Shown piece after piece: positions 27,887 to 36,714 of a DNA stretch of 64,000 nucleotides. The position numbers and the translations under genes are program-made. Location of the stretch: positions 3,686,001 through 3,750,000 of the forward strand of contig NZ_CP156060.1 in the NCBI RefSeq assembly GCF_039778605.1. Reading direction: 5' to 3'. Below the pieces are notes generated by a model that saw only the letters and a program-made list of their open reading frames with translations, ran no database searches and had not been told where the DNA came from. Position 1 is the stretch's first letter; every line of letters begins with the position of its first letter. The DNA comes from Flavobacterium sp. WV_118_3. Lineage in GTDB: Bacteria > Bacteroidota > Bacteroidia > Flavobacteriales > Flavobacteriaceae.

Positions 27887-30562
27887 TTAAAACTGTTGTC
27901 CAATGATAAAGTGCGTCTCCCATCCATTTTTCTGAGTTTGTCCTGGTAAGGCGTCGAATCCGTATCCAAAATCAATTCCCAGTAATCCAAAGGCTGGCAT
28001 AAATACCCGTAATCCAAATCCGGCTGAACGTTTCAGATCAAATGGATTGTAGGATTTGAATGAATCGAATGAGGCTCCTGCTTCTAAGAATGTCAATCCG
28101 TAGATCGATGCCGATGGATTCATGGTAATCGGGTAACGCAACTCTAATGAGAACTTGTTGTAAATGGTTCCTCCGGATTGTTGTCCTTTTTGAGATCCTT
28201 CCTGGATGATTGGTGTTAACGATTGATTCGGATATCCTCGTAACTGAATCACCTCCCGACCATCCATAGAGAAGTTCGCTAATCCGTCACCGCCTAAATA
28301 GAAGCGCTCAAACGGTACTAATCCTCTGGACTGGTTGTAGGCTCCTAAGAATCCAAACTCTCCTAACGAACGCAATACTAATTTATTATAAATGGTTGTA
28401 TACCAATCGGCTTTGAATTTAACTTTGTAATATTCCAGCCAGTTAAATTTCTTTTGATCCACTAAGGATTGATCGGCTGCCGCATTGTGGAAATCCGTTA
28501 CCGGATTTCCATTGGAATCGATATACGATCCGGATGGTACAAAAATATTGTTTGAATTCAGATATCCGGCACCGTTATTTTTCAATTTATAGGCTTCCTG
28601 ATTTCCTAAATCACCGTAATCCACCCCGTTAAATAACGAGTAAGGTAAGGTAAATTTTCCAGAAATACTAAATTCTGAACCATAAGTTGGGAAAATTGGA
28701 TTAAAACCTTTACTGTTACGGGTTAGACCAATCGTATAGGTAAGGTTTTTAGACGAACCGTTACCAAAGGTAAATAACCCGGTGTTGTAGTTGTTCAAAT
28801 CGTAATACTGGAAACTCACTACGTGGGATAATTGGAAATAATCATCCGGGATTGTAAGACGTTTCGCTAATCCTACCGATAATGTTGTAATGTTGAAACT
28901 TTGGTTTCGTGTTACATCCCGGGTCTGGTAGTTGTATAAGAATTGTTTACTGTGTGAAATCGATGTCGAGAAACTTACCGGTTTTTTACCACCTAACCAT
29001 GGTTCCTGGAAGGAAATACTATAGGTTTGGAAATAGCTACTTCCCTGAAGACGTAACGACATTTTTTGTCCGTCTCCCATTGGTAACGGGCGGTAAGCAC
29101 TTTTGTTAAAAATGTTTTTGATCGAGAAGTTGTTAAACGATAATCCTAACGTTCCGATGAATCCACCACCACCGTAACCACCTTGTAACTCTACCTGGCT
29201 GGATCCTTTTTCTACTACGCTCCATTCTACGTCTACACTTCCTGAAGAAGGATCGGCATTTTTTACTTCCGGACGGATGGCTTCCGCATCGAAAAACTGT
29301 AACGCTCCCAGGTCACGAATGGTACGGATTACGTCCTGTTTGTTCCATTTCTGTCCCGGACGGGTACGTAATTCACGATAAATTACATAATCGTTCGTTT
29401 TGTCATTTCCTTTAACCGTTACATTGTTGAAGTAGGCAATCGGACCTTCTACAATTCGGATCTCGAAATCGATAGTGTCGTTGGCCGTACGGACCTCAAC
29501 CGGGTTAATGTTCGAAAACAGATAACCGTTGTTCTGATATAGGTTGGTGATATCTTCCGCATCCGGACTTTTTTTGTTGGCAATACGCTCCTGTAATACT
29601 TTTCCGTTATAAACATCACCTCGGTTAATACCCAGAAGTCGTCGTAATTCACGATCGGTATAAACCGTATTTCCAAGGAAACGGATGTCGCCAAAATAGT
29701 AACGTTTTCCTTCTTCAACGTTTAATTTGATCGCTACGGTATTGTCTTGTTTGTTATAGGTAACCGTATCGGAGGTGATACGGGCATCGCGGTACCCTTT
29801 TTCTTTATATTTTTCAACAATGGAAACCAAGTCTTCCTTGTATTTGTCTTTGATGTATTTTGAAGTCTTGAAAAGACGCATCGGGTTAAAAGGATTACGC
29901 ACTTTGGTGTTGCTCATCGCTTTTTTGATTTTGGAAGCCGACATCATTTGGTTTCCGGTAATTTCGATGTCTGAAACTTTTACCTTCTTGCCTTTGTCAA
30001 CCAGGATAACCATATTCACATTGTGTTCGGTCGAATCGGTAGCAATGGTATTGATGGTTACTTTCGTGTTGAAAAAACCGTCTTTTTTATATTTGTTTTC
30101 AATGTAATTACGCGTTGTGGTAATTAAATTTTCATTGACAACCTTTCCTTTTTTAAGGTCGTTGTCTTTGATAAACTCTTCGCTCTTTCCTTTTTTAACA
30201 CCGGTGAATTTTACATCCTGTAATTTCGGTAATTCATGGATATTTAATTCCAGGAAAATACTATCGCCCTGGATTTTATTGAAATAAACGTTGATGTCGT
30301 TGAAAAGTCCAAGCTTCCAAAGTTTTTTGATGGCATTACTGATTTCCTCTCCGGGAACACTAATCATTTGTCCTTTTTCCAAACCGGAAAAGGTTACAAC
30401 CGTTTGCTGGTTATAACTTATTTTTCCCGTAACATCTACATCTGCTAATATGTATTGTCGACCCGTTTCAGGTCCGGTATGCGGTTGTTCCTGAGCATTT
30501 AATTTGGAAATGTTTCCTAAAATTATAATAGCAAAAAGTAGTTGTATTCCTTTTTGAAGCAT
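27887..30562 (-). CDS. bamA: outer membrane protein assembly factor BamA
   Basis: 891 residues. BamA inserts beta-barrel proteins into the outer membrane. Signal peptide MLQKGIQLLFAIIILGNISKLNAQ; five POTRA domains over about residues 50-450 (for example YILADVDVTGKISYNQQTV, VKVSDIEITGN, YYFGDIRFLGN); then the 16-strand Omp85 barrel, with the lid-loop type motif LGGDGLANFSMDGREVIQLRGY near residue 760 and an aromatic C-terminal strand ending GQQF. The start is set at 30562, 7 nt after the uppS stop; the longer ORF to 30700 would overlap uppS by 131 bp. Flanking uppS and ompH genes are the conserved arrangement. Confidence 0.95.
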   Translation of the reverse strand: MLQKGIQLLFAIIILGNISKLNAQEQPHTGPETGRQYILADVDVTGKISYNQQTVVTFSGLEKGQMISVPGEEISNAIKKLWKLGLFNDINVYFNKIQGDSIFLELNIHELPKLQDVKFTGVKKGKSEEFIKDNDLKKGKVVNENLITTTRNYIENKYKKDGFFNTKVTINTIATDSTEHNVNMVILVDKGKKVKVSDIEITGNQMMSASKIKKAMSNTKVRNPFNPMRLFKTSKYIKDKYKEDLVSIVEKYKEKGYRDARITSDTVTYNKQDNTVAIKLNVEEGKRYYFGDIRFLGNTVYTDRELRRLLGINRGDVYNGKVLQERIANKKSPDAEDITNLYQNNGYLFSNINPVEVRTANDTIDFEIRIVEGPIAYFNNVTVKGNDKTNDYVIYRELRTRPGQKWNKQDVIRTIRDLGALQFFDAEAIRPEVKNADPSSGSVDVEWSVVEKGSSQVELQGGYGGGGFIGTLGLSFNNFSIKNIFNKSAYRPLPMGDGQKMSLRLQGSSYFQTYSISFQEPWLGGKKPVSFSTSISHSKQFLYNYQTRDVTRNQSFNITTLSVGLAKRLTIPDDYFQLSHVVSFQYYDLNNYNTGLFTFGNGSSKNLTYTIGLTRNSKGFNPIFPTYGSEFSISGKFTLPYSLFNGVDYGDLGNQEAYKLKNNGAGYLNSNNIFVPSGSYIDSNGNPVTDFHNAAADQSLVDQKKFNWLEYYKVKFKADWYTTIYNKLVLRSLGEFGFLGAYNQSRGLVPFERFYLGGDGLANFSMDGREVIQLRGYPNQSLTPIIQEGSQKGQQSGGTIYNKFSLELRYPITMNPSASIYGLTFLEAGASFDSFKSYNPFDLKRSAGFGLRVFMPAFGLLGIDFGYGFDALPGQTQKNGWETHFIIGQQF

Positions 30563-30569
30563 TTGTAAA

Positions 30570-31310
30570 TTATTTAATTTGTTCGCTGGTTTTTCCAAAT
30601 CTACGTTCTCTTTTTTGATAGCTGATGATTGCCTCATATAAATCTTTTTCTCTAAAATCAGGCCATAGTACGTCAGTAAAGTAGAACTCTGCATAAGCAA
30701 TTTGCCATAATAAAAAGTTGCTGATACGGTGTTCGCCGCTTGTTCTGATAACCAGGTCGACGTCGGGTAAATTATGCGTGTAAAGATGCTGATTTATAAT
30801 TGATTCATCAATATGGGCTGATGAAATTATATTATTTTTAACTTTATCGCTGATGTTTTTTACAGCTGAAATGATTTCTTCACGGGAACCGTAGCTCAGT
30901 GCCAGTGTTAACGTCATTCGGGAGTTGGTTTGTGTCTTTTCAATAACTTCCATCAGTTCTTTTCGAACCGAATCCGGTAAATGCTGTATCGAACCGATAC
31001 AATTTAGACGGATGCTGTTTTTCTGTAAAGTCGGAAGTTCGCTTTTCAGGGATTTGACCAAAAGTTTCATCAGGGTTTCCACCTCAACCTTTGGGCGGTT
31101 CCAGTTTTCGGTCGAAAAAGCGTAAAGGGTAAGAAATGAAATCCCGAGTTTGGCACAACATTCTACAGTTGTCCGTACCGATTTGGTTCCGTTTTCATGG
31201 CCAAACGCACGGAGCATCCCTTTCTGTTTTGCCCAACGACCATTACCATCCATAATGATGGCCAGGTGTCTGGGAAGGTTCTCTTTATTAATTGTATTTT
31301 CTAAATCCAT
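30570..31310 (-). CDS. uppS: undecaprenyl (polyprenyl) diphosphate synthase, cis-type
   Basis: 246 residues, normal for cis-prenyltransferases. It condenses isopentenyl diphosphate onto farnesyl diphosphate to make the lipid carrier for peptidoglycan and O-antigen. Motifs: LAIIMDGNGRWAKQKG (catalytic Asp), GHENGTKSVRTTVECC, LYAFSTENWNRP, and LVIRTSGEHRISNFLLWQIAYAEFYFTDVLWPDF. It lies 4 nt after DUF6089 and 7 nt before bamA in an envelope-biogenesis operon. Confidence 0.95.
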   Translation of the reverse strand: MDLENTINKENLPRHLAIIMDGNGRWAKQKGMLRAFGHENGTKSVRTTVECCAKLGISFLTLYAFSTENWNRPKVEVETLMKLLVKSLKSELPTLQKNSIRLNCIGSIQHLPDSVRKELMEVIEKTQTNSRMTLTLALSYGSREEIISAVKNISDKVKNNIISSAHIDESIINQHLYTHNLPDVDLVIRTSGEHRISNFLLWQIAYAEFYFTDVLWPDFREKDLYEAIISYQKRERRFGKTSEQIK

Positions 31311-31314
31311 TTAT

Positions 31315-31998
31315 TTATTCTGCACAAAAACATGGGTTTTGCCCAAACGTATACGTTAAGGTTATTCCCGAAAAAACATACCAGTCGTTACTGTTTAGAT
31401 TTCCGAATTGTAATCGTTTAAACTGGTCGTTTTTGGGATTACTTCCGTCCAAATTGTCTGTAAAGGTATAACGGGCGCCTACTTCAAATCCCAGGATAAA
31501 ACTATCCGTCAGCCTTGTTTTGATTCCCGCAATAATCGGAATACCAAAAGCATTTCGGGAATCGTCTGTACGCGTGGTGCCGTTCAATACATACAATTCG
31601 TCATAGCGGAATAAACTCACTCCCGTGGTAATATAAGGAGTAGTTATCGGTCCGGAATCATGTAAATCGAAATCAAAAAAGTTGAATTCGAGTGCTAAAG
31701 ATAATTCTTTTACAGAATTTTCAAAGCTGTAACCCCGGTCCTTTCTTCCGGAAACCTTCGAGTCGGCATCACTTGCGCTTATTTTTCCCTGTGTATAGGA
31801 AATCCTGTAGGAATGTCTTTTGCTTCGGTTCCATTTGTATAAAATACCAAAACTAAAGTCTTTCGGCGCAATGTAACTCGTTGGCCCCACATCTCCTACA
31901 TAGTTGCTTCCGCCTAAAAAAATACCCAGCTCGTTAATCTGAGCGTGCGAATTTGTGTAGGTGAATATCAGTAAAAATGCAATAAGAATTCGACTCAT
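31315..31998 (-). CDS. DUF6089 family outer membrane beta-barrel protein
   Basis: 227 residues. Signal peptide MSRILIAFLLIFTYTNSHAQ, then INELGIFLGGSNYVGDVGPTSYIAPKDFSFGILYKWNRSKRHSYRISYTQGKI, the typical DUF6089 opening, followed by alternating strands consistent with a small 8-strand barrel. The function is unknown. Its fixed position between NadK and UppS/BamA in Flavobacteriaceae suggests an envelope role (inference). A TATATTTG -7 box lies just upstream. Confidence 0.85.
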   Translation of the reverse strand: MSRILIAFLLIFTYTNSHAQINELGIFLGGSNYVGDVGPTSYIAPKDFSFGILYKWNRSKRHSYRISYTQGKISASDADSKVSGRKDRGYSFENSVKELSLALEFNFFDFDLHDSGPITTPYITTGVSLFRYDELYVLNGTTRTDDSRNAFGIPIIAGIKTRLTDSFILGFEVGARYTFTDNLDGSNPKNDQFKRLQFGNLNSNDWYVFSGITLTYTFGQNPCFCAE

Positions 31999-32015
31999 TT
32001 TTCTAAAATAGTGTG

Positions 32016-32023
32016 CAAATATA
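32016..32023 (-). promoter_or_regulatory. -7 box for the DUF6089-uppS-bamA operon
   Basis: On the minus strand TATATTTG lies 17 nt before the start at 31998. No clear -33 box is seen. Confidence 0.4.
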
Positions 32024-32150
32024 ATAATATTGATTTCTAAACCATTTAATTGCTCGCTTTTTCAGCTTTTTTTTGACTGAGGCGATCTGGCATAGAACAA
32101 TAAAACGGGATATTGCCGTTTCTAGTATGACTTCATTTTTAAAAAATCGT

Positions 32151-33035
32151 TTAATTTCTTTTGTCTTCTCCCCAAAGTAATTTGTTGCGAAGTGTTTTTA
32201 GGAAGCCTTCCTCCGGAAATTCAACCATGTTGATGGTAAACGGTGCTTTTTTAATATGGATCTCGGTTTCATTGTCGATTGCCTTGGTTCCGGAATCCAG
32301 CGATACCAGAAACTGAGGCTCTCTTCCGGAAACCTTAAGTTTGATTTCGGTATCGTCGGAAATAATCAACGGGCGAACATTCAGGTTGTGTGGCGCTATA
32401 GGCGTGATGATAATACATTTCACTTCCGGAGTGATCACGGGACCGCCACAGCTTAAGGAATAGCCGGTCGATCCGGTTGGTGTGGAAATAATCAGTCCGT
32501 CCGCCCAGTAGGAAGTCAGGTATTCGCCATTCAGACAGGTTTCAATGGTAATCATCGAAGTGGTGTCTTTTCGGGAAACAGTGATTTCGTTCAATGCAAA
32601 ATTCAGATCGTAAATATTGCATTCGTCCGGGTAACACTCCAGGCTTAATAAGGAGCGTTGCGAAATTTTATACTTGCCTTCGAATAATAGCGGTAGCAAA
32701 TGTTCGATGGCGTCTTGTTGTACATTGGCTAAAAAACCCAATCGCCCGGCATTGATTCCAACAATCGGGATGTTTTTGTTTTTAACATAGGTCGCCGCAC
32801 GCAACATCGTACCGTCGCCTCCAATGCTGATAAAAAACGCAACCGAACTGTCGAGTTGGGTATGATTGGAAAATGTCGAATACGATTTGTCGATAATTCC
32901 TTTTTCCAATAGTGTCGTATGAAAGTCGGCTTCAAATACCACCTCTGTTTCATAGTTTTTAAAAACATCGAATACTTTATGGATAATCTCTTCGGTGTTT
33001 TTCTGGTAGTAATAACCGTAAATTGCTATTTTCAT
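32151..33035 (-). CDS. nadK: NAD kinase
   Basis: 294 residues. Cytoplasmic enzyme that phosphorylates NAD to NADP. Motifs: ISIGGDGTMLRAATYV (GGDG catalytic motif), PIVGINAGRLGFLANV, ALNEITVSRKDTTSMI, and WADGLIISTPTGSTGYSLSCGGPVITP. It follows the CBS-domain gene with a 9-bp gap, indicating an operon. Confidence 0.96.
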   Translation of the reverse strand: MKIAIYGYYYQKNTEEIIHKVFDVFKNYETEVVFEADFHTTLLEKGIIDKSYSTFSNHTQLDSSVAFFISIGGDGTMLRAATYVKNKNIPIVGINAGRLGFLANVQQDAIEHLLPLLFEGKYKISQRSLLSLECYPDECNIYDLNFALNEITVSRKDTTSMITIETCLNGEYLTSYWADGLIISTPTGSTGYSLSCGGPVITPEVKCIIITPIAPHNLNVRPLIISDDTEIKLKVSGREPQFLVSLDSGTKAIDNETEIHIKKAPFTINMVEFPEEGFLKTLRNKLLWGEDKRN

Positions 33036-33044
33036 ACGTGTCTT

Positions 33045-33704
33045 TTAAATGTTTAAATATTTGTCCAGATAGTCGGATCGATCCTTCAGGTTGTTCAGAT
33101 AGGCGTCTTCCTGATGTTCGGAGACGATCTCATAATTATACCGGCGGAAGGTTTGAATGATTTCGTTTAAACCGCCAAGGCTTATTTTGACCGTAATCTG
33201 AACGCGGTCCATTTCGGCTTTCGAAATAAACATCCCTAATATCCGGGCATTGTTGGTTTCGACGATCTGACTGATTTCGCTCATGCTGTATTCTTCTGCG
33301 CCTTTTTCGACAATAAGGATGCCACCTTCTTCCCGTAAAAATGGGGTTTCGTGAAAAAAACGGATGATGTCGTCCATTTCGTAATAACCCAGATAGTTGT
33401 TGTCGTTGTCCAGTACCGGAACCAGATTGGTTTCGTTTTTGGCAAAAACTTCCAGAACATCCAGCCACATCGTGTCTTTTCGGGCAAAAAAACGTTCGAA
33501 GGTATACCGGAAATCACCGATTTTCATATCGTGATCCAGTAATTCCACATCGTGCGCACCGATACATCCGATATAGATGCCATTTTCGACTATCGGAAAA
33601 TGACTATACGGAAATTCCAGAAAAAGGTCTTGTGCCGTTTCGATACTCTCGTCGGTGCAAAGCGGATTAATCTCCTTAATGATGTAGTCGGAAATTTCAG
33701 TCAT
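33045..33704 (-). CDS. CBS domain-containing protein
   Basis: 219 residues. Two CBS motifs occupy about residues 1-130 (ETAQDLFLEFPYSHFPIVENGIYIGCIGAHDV and MWLDVLEVFAKNETNLVPVLDNDNNYLGYYEMDDI). An ACT-like domain follows at about 140-205 (GGILIVEKGAEEYSMSEISQIVETNNARILGMFI). CBS pairs usually bind adenine nucleotides and regulate partner activity. Being first in an operon with nadK suggests a nucleotide-sensing role near NAD(P) metabolism, but this is inference. Confidence 0.87.
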   Translation of the reverse strand: MTEISDYIIKEINPLCTDESIETAQDLFLEFPYSHFPIVENGIYIGCIGAHDVELLDHDMKIGDFRYTFERFFARKDTMWLDVLEVFAKNETNLVPVLDNDNNYLGYYEMDDIIRFFHETPFLREEGGILIVEKGAEEYSMSEISQIVETNNARILGMFISKAEMDRVQITVKISLGGLNEIIQTFRRYNYEIVSEHQEDAYLNNLKDRSDYLDKYLNI

Positions 33705-33773
33705 GGTAAGTGGGTCTTATAATCGAATGCAAAATAATCAAAAAATAGGAGATTACCGCTTAATTATACTTTG

Positions 33774-33781
33774 TATTTTTG
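33774..33781 (+). promoter_or_regulatory. -7 box for pdxJ
   Basis: TATTTTTG matches TAnnTTTG and ends 18 nt before the pdxJ start at 33800. Confidence 0.35.
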
Positions 33782-33799
33782 TGGGAAAATAGATTGATT

Positions 33800-34513
33800 A
33801 TGACAAAACTTTCGGTAAATATTAATAAAATAGCGACGTTGCGCAACTCACGAGGAGGGAATGTGCCTAACCTGTTACAGGTGGCCATAGATATTCAGAA
33901 GTTTGGAGGGCAGGGAATTACCGTTCATCCCCGACCAGATGAAAGACATATCCGTTATCAGGATGCAAGAGATTTGGTTGCGGTTGTGCATACCGAATAT
34001 AATATTGAAGGAAATCCGGTAAAGAAATTTATGGATCTGGTTTTGGAAACCAAACCCACTCAGGTAACATTAGTGCCGGATGCGGATGATGCACTGACTT
34101 CAAATGCCGGATGGGACACCATCAGGAATAAAGATTTTTTAAAAGAGGTGATTGCGGAGTTTAAACGTAACGGAATCCGAACCTCCATTTTTGTCGATCC
34201 GGTATTGGAAATGGTGGCCGGCGCCAAAGAAACCGGAACCGACCGGATTGAATTGTATACCGAAGCGTTTGCACATGAATACGGTTTGGGAAATTATAAC
34301 GGAATCGAACCATATGCGGCGGCGGCGGCTTTGGCTAACGAACTGGATCTGGGGATTAATGCCGGGCACGATCTGAGTTTGGATAACATCAAATTCTTTA
34401 AAGAAAATATACCGGGATTGTTGGAGGTTTCGATCGGACATGCGCTGATTTCGGAATCGATTTACCTTGGACTGGAGAATGTAGTGAATATGTATTTACA
34501 ACGGATGAAATAA
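33800..34513 (+). CDS. pdxJ: pyridoxine 5'-phosphate synthase PdxJ
   Basis: 237 residues, normal length. It condenses 1-deoxy-D-xylulose 5-phosphate with 3-amino-2-oxopropyl phosphate to make pyridoxine phosphate. Motifs: LSVNINKIATLRNSRGGNVPNL, GITVHPRPDERHIRYQDARDL, VTLVPDADDALTSNAGWD, RIELYTEAFAHEYG, and LGINAGHDLSLDNI with EVSIGHALISES. The start is set at ATG 33800 (MTKLSVNINK); a GTG start at 33779 would overlap the -7 box. The stop and the next start share one base (TAATG). Confidence 0.96.
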   Translation: MTKLSVNINKIATLRNSRGGNVPNLLQVAIDIQKFGGQGITVHPRPDERHIRYQDARDLVAVVHTEYNIEGNPVKKFMDLVLETKPTQVTLVPDADDALTSNAGWDTIRNKDFLKEVIAEFKRNGIRTSIFVDPVLEMVAGAKETGTDRIELYTEAFAHEYGLGNYNGIEPYAAAAALANELDLGINAGHDLSLDNIKFFKENIPGLLEVSIGHALISESIYLGLENVVNMYLQRMK

Positions 34514-35280
34514 TGAGTTTGTATTCAAGAATTGAAGGAGCCGGAAAACCATTGCTTATTATTCATGGTTTTTTGGGTATGTCGGACAACTGGAAGACAT
34601 TGGGAACTCAGTTTGCTGCCGAAGGGTATGAAGTACATGCGCTGGACATGCGAAACCACGGGAAAAGTTTTCACTCGGATGCATTCAGTTATCAATTGAT
34701 GGCCGATGATGTCTTTGAGTATTGTCAGCAACACAATCTGACGCATATTGATCTTTTAGGGCATTCCATGGGCGGTAAGGTAGCAATGTTAGTCGCTGTT
34801 ACCTATCCGGAACTGGTGGATAAGCTTATTGTGGCCGACATCGGTCCGAAACAATATGCGCCGCATCATCAGGATATATTGAAAGGTTTGAGTGCGGTCA
34901 ACTTTTCTCAAAAACCGGGTAGAAGTGAAGTGGAGGCTATTGTTGAAACTTATATTCCGGATTTCGGCACGCGACAGTTTTTGCTGAAAAACCTGTACTG
35001 GAAGGAACCCGGACAATTGGCATTCCGATTTAATCTGGATGTTTTTGTAAGAAATCAGGAAGTGATAGGGGAGTCATTGCCGTATGAAGGTCATTTTGAT
35101 AAGCCCGTACTCTTTTTAAAAGGTGAAAATTCGGGTTACATCAAAAGTGAAGATGCCGAATTGATCGAACATCATTTTCCGTTTTCTAAAATTGAAACGA
35201 TTAAAAACGCAGGTCACTGGTTGCATGCCGAAAATCCAGGCGATTTTTTTACAGCAGTAATTTTATTCTTAAAAGGATAA
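34513..35280 (+). CDS. alpha/beta fold hydrolase (YbfF-like esterase)
   Basis: 255 residues. Motifs of the alpha/beta hydrolase fold: oxyanion region LLIIHGFLGMSDNWKTL, then LDMRNHGKSFHSD, nucleophile elbow LLGHSMGGKVAML (GxSxG), acid region near VLFLKGENSGYI, and catalytic His in AGHWLHAENPGDF. Closest in pattern to the YbfF type of acyl-CoA/ester hydrolases; the substrate is unknown. It is translationally coupled to pdxJ (one-base overlap). Confidence 0.9.
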   Translation: MSLYSRIEGAGKPLLIIHGFLGMSDNWKTLGTQFAAEGYEVHALDMRNHGKSFHSDAFSYQLMADDVFEYCQQHNLTHIDLLGHSMGGKVAMLVAVTYPELVDKLIVADIGPKQYAPHHQDILKGLSAVNFSQKPGRSEVEAIVETYIPDFGTRQFLLKNLYWKEPGQLAFRFNLDVFVRNQEVIGESLPYEGHFDKPVLFLKGENSGYIKSEDAELIEHHFPFSKIETIKNAGHWLHAENPGDFFTAVILFLKG

Positions 35281-35344
35281 AATTATAAGGTTGTTAATAT
35301 AAAAGAATAATTATTATGAGTGCATAATATTTTTCTTAAAAAAA

Positions 35345-35374
35345 TTGTAAAATCCATATTTTGTTATAAATTTG
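35345..35374 (+). promoter_or_regulatory. Bacteroidota-type promoter for the FadL gene
   Basis: TTG at 35345-35347 and TAAATTTG at 35367-35374 are separated by 19 nt, the expected -33/-7 spacing for the Bacteroidota housekeeping sigma factor. The predicted leader is about 45 nt. Confidence 0.55.
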
Positions 35375-35425
35375 ATATAATCAATATTTGAACGTAAACA
35401 AATAAAACTAACACATTTTTAACTT

Positions 35426-36679
35426 ATGAGAAAACTGCTATCTTTAACATTGTTAGCTCTGGCTTCTTCGAGTGCTTTTGCAGGCGGGTATCGTGTGAGT
35501 CTTCAAGGGCAGAAGCAATTGGCAATGGGACATACAGGAGTTGCTGTTGTAAATAGTGCAGAGGTATTGTTCTTTAATCCGGCAGGAATGTCCTACTTGA
35601 AAGATCGATTTAATATCTCTGTTGGTGCTAATATCCTTACAGCAAAAACAAAATTCCAGAATGAAATGTACAATTGGAATGCTTCTACCAGTAATACCGG
35701 AACGCCTTTCAATATTTATGCTTCCTACAGAATAACCGACTGGCTTTCTGCCGGAATCGCGGTGTATACACCATATGGTAGTGAAGTAGCCTGGAACCAG
35801 GATTGGCAGGGCGCTCATTTAGTGAATAAAATTGATTTGAAATCGTTTTATGTTCAGCCAACAATCTCCTTAAAAGTAAACGAATATTTCAGTGTGGGTG
35901 GTGGACCTATCTATGTGAACGGTTCGGTTGAATTCAACAGAAACCTGTTCCGTGGTGATAATATCACCGATGCCAACGGAAATCGTCCGGATGTAACCTT
36001 GGATGCAAAAGGAATTTCCGGATGGGGATATAACGTAGGTTTTATGTTTAACCCAACCAATAAAATGCGTTTAGGGGTAAACTACCGTTCTAAAATCGTT
36101 ATGGAAGCCCGTGACGGAGATGCTACTTTCCACGATGTTCCGGCTTTCTTACAGCAAACGCTAACCAATACGAAATTTAATGCCGACTTGCCTTTGCCGG
36201 CGGAGTTAACAGCAGGTTTGTCGTACCAGATTACCGATAAGTTTTTGGTAGCATTTGATATCAACCGAGCGATGTGGAGTGCCTATAAAGCTTTGGTGGT
36301 TGAATTCGCAAATGGTGCGCCAACGTCTAACAATCCGAGAAATTATAAAGATGCCACTACCTACAGAGTAGGAGCACAATATAAAGCGAATGAGAAATTT
36401 ACTTTCCGTGCCGGATGGTATCATGACGAAAGTCCGGTTCAGGATGGTTATTTCGCTCCGGAAACACCAAGAAACAGTTCTATGGGATATACCGGTGGTT
36501 TAACGTACCAGATCGGAAAACGTTTTGGAGTTGATGTGTCCTTCCTGTACCTGCATTTCGACGAAGTGAATAACAGTTATGATCACTATACTGAAGGAGC
36601 GAACCAAAATGTTAGTTTTGGTGGAACGTATAAATCATCAGTGTTTTCACCAGGTTTAGGGGTAACCTATAGCTTCTAA
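35426..36679 (+). CDS. FadL/OmpP1/TodX family outer membrane transporter
   Basis: 417 residues. Outer-membrane barrel for uptake of long-chain fatty acids or other hydrophobic compounds. Signal peptide MRKLLSLTLLALASSSAFAG is followed by the plug (GYRVSLQGQKQLAMGHTGVAVVNSAEVLFFNPAGMSYL), with the characteristic NPAGM motif, and barrel strands such as GYNVGFMFNPTNKMRLGVNYRSKI. The protein ends in an aromatic strand (LGVTYSF). The lipoprotein hydrolase gene starts 35 nt later, so uptake and hydrolysis of lipids may be coupled. Confidence 0.94.
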   Translation: MRKLLSLTLLALASSSAFAGGYRVSLQGQKQLAMGHTGVAVVNSAEVLFFNPAGMSYLKDRFNISVGANILTAKTKFQNEMYNWNASTSNTGTPFNIYASYRITDWLSAGIAVYTPYGSEVAWNQDWQGAHLVNKIDLKSFYVQPTISLKVNEYFSVGGGPIYVNGSVEFNRNLFRGDNITDANGNRPDVTLDAKGISGWGYNVGFMFNPTNKMRLGVNYRSKIVMEARDGDATFHDVPAFLQQTLTNTKFNADLPLPAELTAGLSYQITDKFLVAFDINRAMWSAYKALVVEFANGAPTSNNPRNYKDATTYRVGAQYKANEKFTFRAGWYHDESPVQDGYFAPETPRNSSMGYTGGLTYQIGKRFGVDVSFLYLHFDEVNNSYDHYTEGANQNVSFGGTYKSSVFSPGLGVTYSF

Positions 36680-36714
36680 TCCTTAATCGTCTAATCTTTT
36701 TATCGGAATTTAAC

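Noticed and set aside
30563..30700. Longer N-terminus for BamA
   Set aside because: It would overlap uppS by 131 bp, and a proper signal peptide begins at 30562.
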